Shown here piece by piece: positions 37,951 through 46,460 of a DNA stretch of 64,000 bases. The position numbers and the translations under genes are program-made. The notes under the pieces were generated by a model. That model was not told the DNA's origin. It did not search any database and saw only the letters and a list, made by a program, of their open reading frames with translations. The DNA is from Streptomyces sp. NBC_00190 (GTDB lineage: Bacteria > Actinomycetota > Actinomycetes > Streptomycetales > Streptomycetaceae): assembly GCF_036203305.1 (NCBI RefSeq), contig NZ_CP108131.1, positions 7,626,001 to 7,690,000 on the forward strand. The letters run 5' to 3'. The first letter of the stretch is position 1. Each line of letters begins with the position of its first letter.

Positions 37951-38421
37951 CTAGCGGCCGCCCTTGCGCTCCTGGGTCGCCGCCCGGATCTCCTCCGTCG
38001 CCTCACGGAACGCGGGGGCCGCGCGCGTGAAGTAGTCGAAGAGCAGGTCCAGTTGCTCCGGCGTGTACCCGGCGAGTACGTCGGCGATCCGCCTCCGGGC
38101 CGGGCCCACGGCCGCCTCGACTTCCGCCAGCGTGCCGGGCACGGCCTCGACCACGACCTTGCGCCGGTCCGCCGGGTCGGCGGTACGGCGTACGTAACCC
38201 GCGCGCTCCAGCCGGTCGATCAGCCGCGTCGTGGCGCCCGTCGTGAGCCCCGTCCCGGCCGCGAGCTCGCCCGAAGTGAGCCCGCCCGCCAGGGTGATGC
38301 GGCTGAGGGCGTACCACTCGGACGCCTGGAGGCCAGCTGCCTCCGCGCCCGCCATGCCGTGCAGCCCCACGGCATCGATGTAGTCCCGAAAGACCGCACG
38401 CCGGTCGTCCTGCTCCGCCAT
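37951..38421 (-). CDS. MarR-family transcriptional regulator
   Basis: A 156-residue winged-helix regulator. Recognition helix region LTSGELAAGTGLTTGATTRLIDRLERAGY (about residues 47-75) and wing RRTADPADRRKVVVEAVPG (about 76-94) with the D.R signature. ATG at 38421 follows AAGGGGA. It is divergent from an exported SnoaL-like gene; two adjacent palindromes in the spacer suggest autoregulation and control of that gene. Confidence 0.86.
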   Translation of the reverse strand: MAEQDDRRAVFRDYIDAVGLHGMAGAEAAGLQASEWYALSRITLAGGLTSGELAAGTGLTTGATTRLIDRLERAGYVRRTADPADRRKVVVEAVPGTLAEVEAAVGPARRRIADVLAGYTPEQLDLLFDYFTRAAPAFREATEEIRAATQERKGGR

Positions 38422-38445
38422 CGCGACACCATCCCCTTGCCATTT

Positions 38446-38479
38446 ATCTGCACGTGTGCAGATACTGCATCTGTGCAGT
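38446..38479. promoter_or_regulatory. Two abutting palindromes, candidate MarR operators
   Basis: ATCTGCAC-GT-GTGCAGAT (38446-38463) and ACTGCA-TCTG-TGCAGT (38464-38479) lie end to end and share the TGCA core. They sit 25 bp upstream of the MarR start in the divergent spacer. Confidence 0.6.
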
Positions 38480-38548
38480 TGCTGCCTCAGTGTAATCAAT
38501 GGGGCGGCGGCCGTCATCCACCCGCACGCGCCGATCGAGAGGCATCCC

Positions 38549-39166
38549 GTGAACACCAGGACCGTCAAGGCCTTCAAGACCGTCAAGCGCGCCACGCTCG
38601 CCACGGCCGCCGTCCTCACCCTCGGCGCCGCCGGCGCGTATCTCTACCTCGACACCACCTCCGACGTGCGGCGCCCCGGCACGGAAGCGTGCGCCGACGT
38701 CATCCCGGCGGGCGCGAACCGCGCGGACGGCGAGGCCGTCTGCGCCACTCTCGACGCCCTCACCGCCGCCTGGGGCCGGGGCGACGCGGACGCGTACGGC
38801 CGCCAGTTCACCGAGAACGCCACGTACACCACCTATGTCGGCAGCCACTACGAGGGCCGCTCCGACATCACCGAGGGCCACCGGGCGCTCTTCGAGGACT
38901 TCGTCAAGGGCACCGAGCTGGCCGCCTCCTACCTCGACCTGCGCTTCCTCGGAAAGGACGCCGCCGTCCTGACGGGCCGGGGCGACGACTACAGCGGCAG
39001 CAAGCCCGGCCCCGCCGAGCTGTCCAAGGTCCAGACGTACACCCTGGTCCGCGACACCGACGGCACCTGGCGCATCGCGGCCTTCCACAACACCCAGCGG
39101 CACAACGTCATGGAGCGGTTCTCGTTCCTCTACTCCCCGGCCACGGCCCCGAAGGCGGAGAAATGA
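38549..39166 (+). CDS. Exported SnoaL-like (SgcJ/EcaC-type) protein
   Basis: A 205-residue protein with an N-terminal hydrophobic anchor (ATLATAAVLTLGAAGAYLYL, about residues 16-35) and a SnoaL/NTF2-like domain: ALTAAWGRGDADAYGRQFTE, ATYTTYVGSHYEGRSDI, and TYTLVRDTDGTWRIAAFHNTQ. Proteins of this SgcJ/EcaC type are annotated as oxidoreductases, but the chemistry is mostly unknown. GTG at 38549 chosen because longer forms lose the basic N-terminus. Likely controlled by the divergent MarR. Confidence 0.8.
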   Translation: MNTRTVKAFKTVKRATLATAAVLTLGAAGAYLYLDTTSDVRRPGTEACADVIPAGANRADGEAVCATLDALTAAWGRGDADAYGRQFTENATYTTYVGSHYEGRSDITEGHRALFEDFVKGTELAASYLDLRFLGKDAAVLTGRGDDYSGSKPGPAELSKVQTYTLVRDTDGTWRIAAFHNTQRHNVMERFSFLYSPATAPKAEK

Positions 39167-39673
39167 CCACCGCGGTCCGCCGCCGTGTCCGGGATCCTGG
39201 TGTCCAGCCAGCCACGCAGCACGGTGAGGTCGGCGGCGGCCAGACCCCGCCCCGCGTCCACCCGGTGGAGCAGGGCCCGACCGGGGTGGTGGGAGGCCAC
39301 CCAGGCCCGGTCGGGGTCGGTGATCTCGTCGTCGACCCAGATGAAGGGGCGGCCCGCCGCGTGGTCGAGGAGCGCGGGGGTCTTCCAGTGGATCCCGGCC
39401 CGGATGTCGTCGTCGCCGGATTCCGGCCACGCCACCACGGGCAGCTCCGGCAGGCCGAGCCGGGGCGCGACGCACTCGTTCGCGTCCGCCCCCCAGGTCG
39501 TCGCCCACACCAGCTCGCACGGCAGGGCCGCCAGACCCGGCCCGAGCGCGGGATCGATCCTCGCGAGCAGGGGATGGGCGTCGTCCCCCTGCGGGTACGG
39601 GCCCGCCCCGAACGGGATGAGCGGCCCGTCGACGTCCAGGAAGAGCAGAGGGCGGGCCTCGGAGCCGGTTCAT
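39130..39673 (-). pseudogene. HAD-like hydrolase with frameshifted start codon
   Basis: The minus-strand frame reads TGSEARPLLFLDVDGPLIPFG (motif I, DxD), CELVWATTWGADANE and PFIWVDDEITDPDR, a HAD-type phosphatase. No start is in frame: the ATG at 39673 is followed by AACC, and an in-frame TGA overlaps it. Removing one T of the TT at 39669-39670 would give ATG ACC GGC TCC, a normal N-terminus. So the start is separated from the body by a +1 insertion, a real lesion or a sequence error. Its 3' end overlaps the SnoaL gene by 37 bp. Confidence 0.65.
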
Positions 39674-39750
39674 GACAGCACGCTAGCCCGCGATCCGGCG
39701 GCGAGGGAACCTCCGCCGGTGGATTCGCCTCTTGAGGTGCGAGGGGGACG

Positions 39751-40452
39751 ATGACGATGGCGATGACGCCGATGACGACGAAGACGGCCGGCCGGGTGCT
39801 GGTGGCGGGACTGCTGTGCGCCGTACTCGCGGGCTGCGGGACCCAAGGGGCGGGCCAGGCCGCGGGACCCGCGCCCGTCCCCAGCCTCACGCCGCAGAAG
39901 TGCGCGCTCGACGTGCCGACGGAGGAACAGACCGGCGGTTACGCGGGCCCGCCGACGGACCAGGAGACGGGCGCGTACGCCGGGCCGCCGACCGATCAGG
40001 AGACCGGAGCTTACGCGGGGCCGCCGACCGATCAGGAGACGGGCGCGTACGCCGGTCCGCCCACGGACCAGGAGACCGGCGGCTACGCAGGCCCGCCGAC
40101 CGATCAGCAGACCGGCAGCGCCGCGCCCTCGGGTGACGCGGCGATGACCAACGGCGGCGGCCCGTGCGGTCCGGCGGACTGGTTCGACATGACCCGGGAC
40201 TTCACCGCCTACTGGACCGCGCACAGCACCGATTTCGAGGACGTCGTCATCAAGGAGACCCGCGTCCGCAAGGTCCGCACCGTCGGCGAGGCGAGGATCA
40301 CCTTCAGCACCGGATCGGTGGGCAAGGGCCGCGGGGACGACGCCCGCCAGATCGCCAAGGTGTTCGCCGACTGGCGGCGCGGGGTCTACGGCGACAGCGG
40401 CGACCTCGTCGTCCGCACCGCCGACGGGGTCGTCGTCACCGAGAAGTGGTGA
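39751..40452 (+). CDS. Lipoprotein with five 12-residue YAGPPTDQETG repeats
   Basis: A 233-residue lipoprotein: Met/Thr-rich start, hydrophobic VLVAGLLCAVLAGC with lipobox LAGC (Cys29). Residues 61-122 hold five near-identical repeats of TGxYAGPPTDQE, then a folded C-terminal domain (about 143-233) with paired Cys51/Cys139, DWFDMTRDFTAYW and many beta-forming residues. I do not recognise the family. The Pro/Gly/Gln repeat is like flexible cell-wall-spanning or surface linkers. ATG at 39751 or 39766 may be the start. Confidence 0.82.
   Translation: MTMAMTPMTTKTAGRVLVAGLLCAVLAGCGTQGAGQAAGPAPVPSLTPQKCALDVPTEEQTGGYAGPPTDQETGAYAGPPTDQETGAYAGPPTDQETGAYAGPPTDQETGGYAGPPTDQQTGSAAPSGDAAMTNGGGPCGPADWFDMTRDFTAYWTAHSTDFEDVVIKETRVRKVRTVGEARITFSTGSVGKGRGDDARQIAKVFADWRRGVYGDSGDLVVRTADGVVVTEKW
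39931..40116 (+). repeat. 36-bp in-frame tandem repeats in the lipoprotein gene
   Basis: Five 36-bp units with synonymous and GCG/GGC (Ala/Gly) differences encode TG-A/G-YAGPPTDQE/Q. Units are contiguous, with no spacers. Confidence 0.9.
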
Positions 40453-42048
40453 CCGGGGGCCACCGCGCGTCCCACAGCGCGCAGTGGTGTTCGGCCCGGG
40501 CGTCGACCGTACGGATCCCGCCCGTGCCGGGCGCCAGGGACAGCACCGAGGCCGGTGAGCGGTAGCGCGGCCACCGCGGCGCTCCCGTGGCCGCCGGTAC
40601 GCCGGTGCGGGCGAAGCCGGTCCAGTAGTCACCCATCCGGTCGGCCAGCTCCTGCTGCGGGCCCGCCAGCGGTACCACCGGGAACAGGTAGGGCAGTTCG
40701 AAGCCGTGCGAGGCCCGGTACGGCAGCCCCGGCACCTCCGGCAGGCCCGTGAAGTTCGGCGCGTCGCCGTCGCTGAACCGGTAGCCGTACGTCGGCACGC
40801 GGCGGGCCAGCGCACCGCTGTCCCGCAGGGCCGGGCAGGTGAACGACGCGTCGGACAGCAGGGTGGCCCACGCCACGGCCGGCGTCGGGTAGGCCGAGAC
40901 CGGATAGCTCGCCTCGACCGCGCGGGCCGCCCCGGCCCCGAACGACCGCTCCAGCCGGGCCCGGTACGTGGCTTCGTCGCCGACCGGGTACACCGCCAGG
41001 GCTGCGCCACGAAGATCCGCATCTCGTCCCGCGTCGTTCCCTGCACCACCGGCACCCGGTGGAACCGCCCGGCCTCCAGGGCCCGCCGGGGTTCCACGGG
41101 CAGGTGGGCGCCGCCGTACGAGACCTTGGAGAAGGTCTGCGTCAGTTCAGGCGTCACGAGCGTGCCGGTGTCCAGCCGGCGCAGGCAGTCCAGCGCAGCC
41201 GCCGAACCGCCGCAGCCGAGTCGGGCCGTCGCCAGCACGCCGTCCGCGACCGTGCGCCGTTCGGGCACGAAGGGTTCGTACGCACCGAGCGTGGGCAGCA
41301 GGGACCACGGCGGCACCGTGGTCGAGCACGATCCGCTCTGCACGATCGCCTTGTGGAACAGGTCCGCCGACGCCGGTGAGGTGAGGTGCGCGCAGACGCT
41401 GAGGGCGCCCGCCGATTCGCCGAACACGGTGACGTTGCGCGCGTCCGCGCCGAAGCGCTCCGCGTTCGCCCGTACCCAGCGCAGCGCCGCCCGCTGGTCG
41501 GCGAGGGCGAAGCCGGGGGCGCCGCCGAGCTCGGGGTGGCCGAACAGGCCGAAGACGCCCAGCCGGTAGTTGACGGTCACGACCACGACGTCACCCCGGA
41601 CGGCGAGCCGTTCGGCCGGGTACAGGTCGCCCGCGCCGTTGACGAACCCCCCGCCGTGGAACCAGACCATGACGGGCCGCCGCGTGCCCGGGGCGGCGGC
41701 CCCGGCGGGCGCGGTGACATTGAGGTACAGGCAGTCCTCCGAGCCGCTCGGCCCGCCGGGCCCGACCGCGGGCAACTGCACGCAGCGGGAGCCGGGGGCG
41801 CCCGCGTCGCGGACCCCCTCCCACCGGGGCGCCGGCTCCGGAAGCCGCCAGCGCAGCGCGCCGGTCGGGGGAGCGGCGTACGGGATGCCCTCGAAGGTGG
41901 TGTACGCCCCGTGGGACCGGCCGCGTACCCGTCCCCGGTCGGTGTCCACCACGGGCCGCGCCGAACCCTCCGCCGCGGCCGCGGCCACCGGGATCAGTGC
42001 GAGGGGCAGCGTCAGCGCCAGCGGCAGTGCGCACCGGCGCCAGAACAT
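40436..42048 (-). pseudogene. Type B carboxylesterase, frameshifted
   Basis: The first part (42048 to about 41003) encodes a signal peptide (LPLALTLPLALIPVAAAAA), the oxyanion motif WFHGGGFVNG, the nucleophile GESAGALS and the acid in TTRDEMRIFVAQ. The second part (about 41000 to 40436), in another frame, encodes YPVGDEATYRARLERSFG to the end with the catalytic His in RASHGFELPYLF. The frames join near GCGCAGCCCTGGCGG at about 40995-41010, so a one-base deletion or two-base insertion separates Ser and Glu from His. Either a pseudogene or a sequencing error. Confidence 0.75.
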
Positions 42049-42226
42049 CCGCACGTCAAGCACGGTCTACGCCCTTTCTCCGCGGGCCGGACGGGCCCCC
42101 GTCTGCCCGCCCCGAATGGCGCAGTGAGCGGAATTGGCAGTAAATGTAACAAATCGTATGCTTCCCGTGACGCACGATGACCGGCTCGCGATGTGCAGAC
42201 CCGCGTGTCGGCGAACGGAGCTTTCC

Positions 42227-42742
42227 ATGACTGACCCCATACCCTTCGCGGCGACGGACCATGAAGACCGCCGCGAGATCCCCGGCACCACCGCTCCGGG
42301 CGCTCCGGGTACCCAGCCCGTCCGCGCCGGGCCGGAGGCCGTCCCGGCCGGTTCCGGCTCCCCGGTGCTGCGGCACGTCCTGCGCCAGCCGGTCGCGGTC
42401 GCCCTGCTGGTCAGCGGCGCGCTGCACCTGCCCAGAGACTTCGCAGCCCTGTCGGCGGCGGCCCCCCTCGACTTCCTTCCCCTCCTCGCCACCGTGCTCT
42501 GCCTCGGCCTCGGGGCGCTCCTGGCGCTCCGCGACACCGCGGTCGTGTGGCGGGCCGCAGCGGCCGCGGCCGTCGGAGTCGTCGCCCTGCACGTCGTCGG
42601 CGGCGTGGCGGGCTTCGACCCGCTCGCCCGGGCGGTGGGCGGGTCCCTGGCCTGGGCCGGGGTCGTCGCGGTGCTCTGCGCGGCGGTCGCGGCCGTCCTC
42701 GCGGGCCTGGCCCTGAGGAACCGTCAGGAGGACCCTGCCTGA
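42227..42742 (+). CDS. Small multi-pass membrane protein
   Basis: A 171-residue protein: polar Pro/Gly-rich N-terminus (about 50 residues), then four predicted membrane helices (VAVALLVSGALHL, LDFLPLLATVLCLGLGALLAL, AAAAAVGVVALHVVG, LAWAGVVAVLCAAVAAVLAGLAL). No family recognised. ATG at 42227 follows GGAG. Divergent from the esterase gene; a bidirectional hairpin separates it from the convergent flavoprotein gene. Confidence 0.72.
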   Translation: MTDPIPFAATDHEDRREIPGTTAPGAPGTQPVRAGPEAVPAGSGSPVLRHVLRQPVAVALLVSGALHLPRDFAALSAAAPLDFLPLLATVLCLGLGALLALRDTAVVWRAAAAAAVGVVALHVVGGVAGFDPLARAVGGSLAWAGVVAVLCAAVAAVLAGLALRNRQEDPA

Positions 42743-42758
42743 ACCGGCGGTGAGGACG

Positions 42759-42791
42759 AGCGGCACTCCGCGCCCAGCGCGGGGTGCCGCT
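42759..42791. terminator. Bidirectional hairpin terminator
   Basis: 14-bp stem with one T:G wobble (AGCGGCACTCCGCG, 42759-42772, pairing with 42778-42791) and a 5-nt loop between convergent genes ending at 42742 and 42819. Confidence 0.7.
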
Positions 42792-42818
42792 TGCACTTCC
42801 ACGCGTGACCGCGCGCGC

Positions 42819-43844
42819 TCACGCCAGGAGGTTCACCGCCCCCGTGAACACGCGCGGGAGCCGGGCCGCCAGTGGGACGATCTGCCGGGCGAGCCGCGGC
42901 CGGTGGCGTGCCCAGAGCAGGGACTCGGTGAGCGTGCGGTAGCTGCGCGACAGCTCCCGCCAGGCCTGCTCGTACGCCTGCGGCCGCCCCGCCCGTACGC
43001 AGCGGACCAGCTCGCCGGCCGCCGTCACGGCCAGTGTCAGGCCCTCACCGGTCAGCGCGTCCACGTACCCCGCAGCGTCACCGACGAACAGCACGCGCCC
43101 CGCCACCCGTACGCGGGCCGCTTGGCGCAGCGGCCCCGCCCCGCGCACCGCCGCACCGGGGGACGCGGGCAGCCGCGCCGCCAGCAGCGGGAAACGGGCG
43201 AGCTGTACGTCGAACGGGGCCTGCTCCGCGGTCAGCAGGGCCACCCCGATCCGGTCGGGCCCGAGCGGGGTGACGTACGCCTCGCACCGGGCCGACCAGT
43301 GGACCTCGACGAGGTCGCTCCACGGCTCGGCGGCGTAGTGGCGGCGCAGGCCGTAGCGCGCCGGCCGGGCGGGCGCCGGTGGCGCGCACAGACCGAGGCG
43401 GCGCCGGACGGGGGAGTGCAGGCCGTCCGCCGCGACGAGGTAACGGGCCGTGAAGCCCGCCGCGTTGACGCTGTCGCCGTCCTGGCCGATCCCCTCGACC
43501 CGCCGGCGGACCACGCGCACGCCCAGCTGGCCGGCGCGTTCGGCCAGCGCGGCCTGGAGCGCGGTGCGCCGGATGCCGAGGCCGGGGCCGGAGCGGAACA
43601 GCCCCTCGGCGTGCCGCCCGGTCACCGCGTCGACGTAGCGGATGCCCCGGAAGGGCTGCCCGGTCGCGGACACACCCAGCTCCAGCAGCCGGCGGACGGC
43701 CCCCGGCATCAGCCCCTCCCCGCAGGCCTTGTCGATCGGGGTGGGCCGCGGCTCCACGACGACGACCTCCAGACCGGCCAGTGCGCCGTGGATGGCCGTC
43801 GCCAGGCCCGCCGGGCCGCCGCCCGCGATCAGCAGGTCGATCAC
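42819..43844 (-). CDS. FAD-dependent oxidoreductase of the type III PKS cluster
   Basis: A 341-residue flavoprotein of the geranylgeranyl-reductase/aromatic-hydroxylase fold: dinucleotide motif GGGPAGLA at residues 8-15, ACGEGLMP, ADGLHSPVRRRLGL and the second FAD motif FVGDAAGYVDALTGEGL. It would hydroxylate, oxidise or reduce the polyketide product. The GTG start overlaps the methyltransferase TGA (GTGA). Last gene of the PKS-methyltransferase-flavoprotein operon. Confidence 0.85.
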   Translation of the reverse strand: MIDLLIAGGGPAGLATAIHGALAGLEVVVVEPRPTPIDKACGEGLMPGAVRRLLELGVSATGQPFRGIRYVDAVTGRHAEGLFRSGPGLGIRRTALQAALAERAGQLGVRVVRRRVEGIGQDGDSVNAAGFTARYLVAADGLHSPVRRRLGLCAPPAPARPARYGLRRHYAAEPWSDLVEVHWSARCEAYVTPLGPDRIGVALLTAEQAPFDVQLARFPLLAARLPASPGAAVRGAGPLRQAARVRVAGRVLFVGDAAGYVDALTGEGLTLAVTAAGELVRCVRAGRPQAYEQAWRELSRSYRTLTESLLWARHRPRLARQIVPLAARLPRVFTGAVNLLA

Positions 43845-44425
43845 GAGCGGGAGCCCGACGTGGGAACGGAGGCGGGGGCGCGCAGGCGTCCGCCGTCCGT
43901 CAGCGCGGCCTCCTCGCAGCCGATCCGCACGCGCAGCAGCATCAGGTTGAGCGCGGTGAAGCCGAGTGCGGTCAGCCAGGCGGTGTGCACCAGCGGCAGC
44001 GCGAAGCCCTCCACCACGACGGCCACGTAGTTGGGGTGGCGCAGCAGCCGGTACGGGCCGGCCGCCACCAGCGGCAGTCCGGGGACCACCACCACCCGGG
44101 TGTTCCAGCGCGGTCCCAGGGTGGCGATGCAGCACCAGCGCAGGACCTGCGCCGCCAGGACGAGGGCGAGGGCGGACCAGCCGAGTACGGGGACGAACGG
44201 GCGGTCGGCGGCCAGGGGTTCCACCACGCAGCCCGCCAGCAGCGCGGTGTGCAGGGCGACCATGGCCGGGTAATGGCCGCGGCCGTACTCGCGGCCGCCC
44301 CGGGCCAGGCTCCACGCCGTGTGGCGGCGGGCCGTGACCAGCTCGACGAGGCGTTCGGCCGCGATCAGGCCGATGAGCAGCAGGTACAGGGTCATGGAGG
44401 GGGCCATGGACGAGGACATGGGCAT
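43841..44425 (-). CDS. Isoprenylcysteine carboxyl methyltransferase-like membrane methyltransferase
   Basis: A 194-residue integral membrane protein of the ICMT family: four to five hydrophobic segments and the SAM/phospholipid signature GPYRLLRHPNYVAVVVEG (RHPNY core). In Streptomyces, ICMT-like enzymes next to type III PKS genes methylate phenolic lipids, as described for SrsB beside SrsA in S. griseus. It lies 18 nt after the PKS gene and overlaps the flavoprotein gene. Start could be any of the clustered ATGs at 44425, 44419 or 44407. Confidence 0.85.
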   Translation of the reverse strand: MPMSSSMAPSMTLYLLLIGLIAAERLVELVTARRHTAWSLARGGREYGRGHYPAMVALHTALLAGCVVEPLAADRPFVPVLGWSALALVLAAQVLRWCCIATLGPRWNTRVVVVPGLPLVAAGPYRLLRHPNYVAVVVEGFALPLVHTAWLTALGFTALNLMLLRVRIGCEEAALTDGGRLRAPASVPTSGSRS

Positions 44426-44443
44426 GGAGTCACCAATCAGCGG

Positions 44444-45505
44444 TCACCAGCGGAGCAGGACGAGTTCGGAGGCGAAGCCAGGCCCGAAGGCCAGCATCAG
44501 GCCGACCGATCCGGGGGGCGGCGGCCCCGCGGTCTGGATGCCGCCCAGGATGTGCAGGACCGAGGCGGAGGAGAGGTTCCCGGCGGCCGCCAGCGAACGG
44601 CGGCTCGCCGCGAAGGCCGACTCGGGCAGGCCCAGCGCGTCCGCGAGCGTGTCGAGGATCTTCGGGCCGCCCGGGTGGCAGATCCACGCGTCGACGTCGG
44701 CGGGCTTGAGGTCGTGCGCGGCGAGGAAGGTTTCGACCTCCTCGGCCACGTGCAGCCTGACCAGGTCCGGGATTTCACGGCCGAGGACCATGCGCAGGCC
44801 CCAGTGGCCGATGTCCCAGCCGAGCAGGTGCTCGGTGCCCGGGTAGAGGTGGCTGCGCGCGGCCACCACCGCGGGTCCGGCGCCGGTGGCGTGCAGGGGA
44901 TGGTCGCGGCCCACCGCGACGAGCGCGCCGGCCCCGTCGCCGAAGAGGGCTCCGGCCACCAGGTTCGCCATGGAGGTGTCCGTGGGCTGCAGGGTGAGCG
45001 AACAGAGCTCGGTGGACAGCAGCAGGGCCGCGTGGCCGGGCCGGCCCGTCAGGTAGTCGTGGAGATGGCCGACGCCGGCTGCGCCGGCCGCGCAGCCGAG
45101 GCCGAAGAGCGGTACCCGCTTCACGTCGGGCCGCAGCGCGGCGTGCGGGGCGAGGCGGGCCTCCAGCGACGGCGTCGCGAGCCCGGTCACCGTGGTGGAC
45201 ATGACGAGGTCGATCTCCGGCGCCGTGAGACCGGCGGCGGCGAGGGCGTGTTCGAGAGCCCGGCCGGCCAGCTCCAGGGCGGCTTCCAGGAAGAGGGCGT
45301 TCGTCGTGCCGAAGTCGTTCGACGGCCCGTACCGCTCCAGCGGGAGCGCGAGATGGCGGGTCTCCACGCGCACCGAGGCGTGGACCCGGCGCAGCAGCGC
45401 GGTATCGGAGCCGGACGGCAGGAAACGGGCGAGCGCTGCCGTGATCTCGGCCTGCGGATGGCGATGCGGCGGGAACACGCTGCTCACTGCCAGGACACGT
45501 GTCAT
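44444..45505 (-). CDS. Type III polyketide synthase
   Basis: A 353-residue chalcone-synthase-like enzyme with the full triad: Cys138 in FGLGCAAG, His277 in WICHPGGPKIL, Asn310 in AAGNLSSASVL. C-terminal GFGPG-like loop is AFGPGFASE. It condenses an acyl starter with malonyl-type extenders. With methyltransferase, flavoprotein and a UbiA prenyltransferase around it, the product is probably an alkylresorcinol, pyrone or quinone. It begins at the ATG for MTRVLAVSSVFPPH; longer forms add a leader with no homologous character. Confidence 0.9.
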   Translation of the reverse strand: MTRVLAVSSVFPPHRHPQAEITAALARFLPSGSDTALLRRVHASVRVETRHLALPLERYGPSNDFGTTNALFLEAALELAGRALEHALAAAGLTAPEIDLVMSTTVTGLATPSLEARLAPHAALRPDVKRVPLFGLGCAAGAAGVGHLHDYLTGRPGHAALLLSTELCSLTLQPTDTSMANLVAGALFGDGAGALVAVGRDHPLHATGAGPAVVAARSHLYPGTEHLLGWDIGHWGLRMVLGREIPDLVRLHVAEEVETFLAAHDLKPADVDAWICHPGGPKILDTLADALGLPESAFAASRRSLAAAGNLSSASVLHILGGIQTAGPPPPGSVGLMLAFGPGFASELVLLRW

Positions 45506-45581
45506 TGATTCACCATAGGAAACAACTGACACATCGTTATGAATCAGGCGAACCGGGCGCGGCGCGGCTTAGCGTGACGGT
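45506..45581. promoter_or_regulatory. Divergent promoter region of PKS and UbiA genes
   Basis: A 76-bp, relatively A/T-rich spacer with inverted TGATTC (45506-45511) and GAATCA (45541-45546). Both divergent genes must be transcribed from here; the dyad is a possible shared regulator site. Confidence 0.4.
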
Positions 45582-46460
45582 GTGCCCGCGCGAACCGCAG
45601 AGACAGGACGGCCGCCCAGGCCCGCCGTCGCCTTCGCCCTTCGGTGGCGTACGGCAGCCGTGGGCCTGCTGGCAGCGTGCCATCCCCTGCCGGCGGCGGC
45701 CGTGACCCTCTTCACCGCGCTGCTCGCGGCCGCGGCGGGGCGAAGCCTCCCGGGCGCGGCGGCCACGGTGGGCGCGGTGGCCGCCGGGCAGCTCTCGGTC
45801 GGCTGGTGCAACGACCGGGCCGACCTGCGGCGGGACCTCGCCGCGGGGCGGCGGGACAAACCCCTGGTGGCCGGTACGGTGCGGCCCGCGGCCGTGACCC
45901 GCGCGGCGGCCCTGGCGCTGCTGGTCTGCGTCCCGCTCTCGCTGGCCGGCGGGCTGCTCGCGGGCGCGGTCCACCTCGTGTGCGTGGCGGCCGCCTGGGC
46001 GTACAACCTCAAGCTGAAGGGGACGGCCGTCTCCTGGCTCCCGTACGCCCTGGCCTTCGGACTGCTTCCCGCCTTCGTGACCCTCGGCCTGCCCGGCGCG
46101 CCGTGGCCGCCGCCGTGGCTCACGGCCGCCGCGGCCCTGCTGGGCGCGGGCGCGCACTTCGCCAACGTCCTGCCCGACATCGCCGACGACCTGGCCACCG
46201 GGGTCGTGGGCCTGCCCCAGCGGCTCGGGGCTCGGACCTCGGCCGCGCTCGCTGGGCTCCTCGTGCTCGCCTCGGCCGCCGCGCTGGTCGTGGGGCCGCC
46301 GGGGCGGGTGACGGCGTACGGCTGGGGCCTGCTGGCCGCCACGGCGGCGACGGTGCTCCTGGGAGGCCGGCGCCCGGCGGGCCGGCTCCCGTTCCGCGCG
46401 GTGATGGCCGTCGCCGGAGCCGATGTCCTGCTGCTGGTGGTCCAGCTCAGACGGTCCTAG
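45582..46460 (+). CDS. UbiA-family prenyltransferase
   Basis: A 292-residue polytopic membrane enzyme. First Asp-rich motif NDRADLRRD (NDxxDxxxD, about residues 76-84) and second DIADDLATG (about 199-207), the Mg-prenyl-diphosphate sites; about eight membrane helices. It would attach a prenyl chain to an aromatic or quinone acceptor. It is divergent from the type III PKS across 76 bp, so it probably prenylates that product. Starts with GTG; its end overlaps the convergent PHP gene by 14 bp. Confidence 0.85.
   Translation: MPARTAETGRPPRPAVAFALRWRTAAVGLLAACHPLPAAAVTLFTALLAAAAGRSLPGAAATVGAVAAGQLSVGWCNDRADLRRDLAAGRRDKPLVAGTVRPAAVTRAAALALLVCVPLSLAGGLLAGAVHLVCVAAAWAYNLKLKGTAVSWLPYALAFGLLPAFVTLGLPGAPWPPPWLTAAAALLGAGAHFANVLPDIADDLATGVVGLPQRLGARTSAALAGLLVLASAAALVVGPPGRVTAYGWGLLAATAATVLLGGRRPAGRLPFRAVMAVAGADVLLLVVQLRRS

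Noticed and set aside
39931..40116. 36-bp repeats as a CRISPR array
   Set aside because: The units are contiguous with no spacers, in frame inside a lipoprotein gene, and no cas genes are present.
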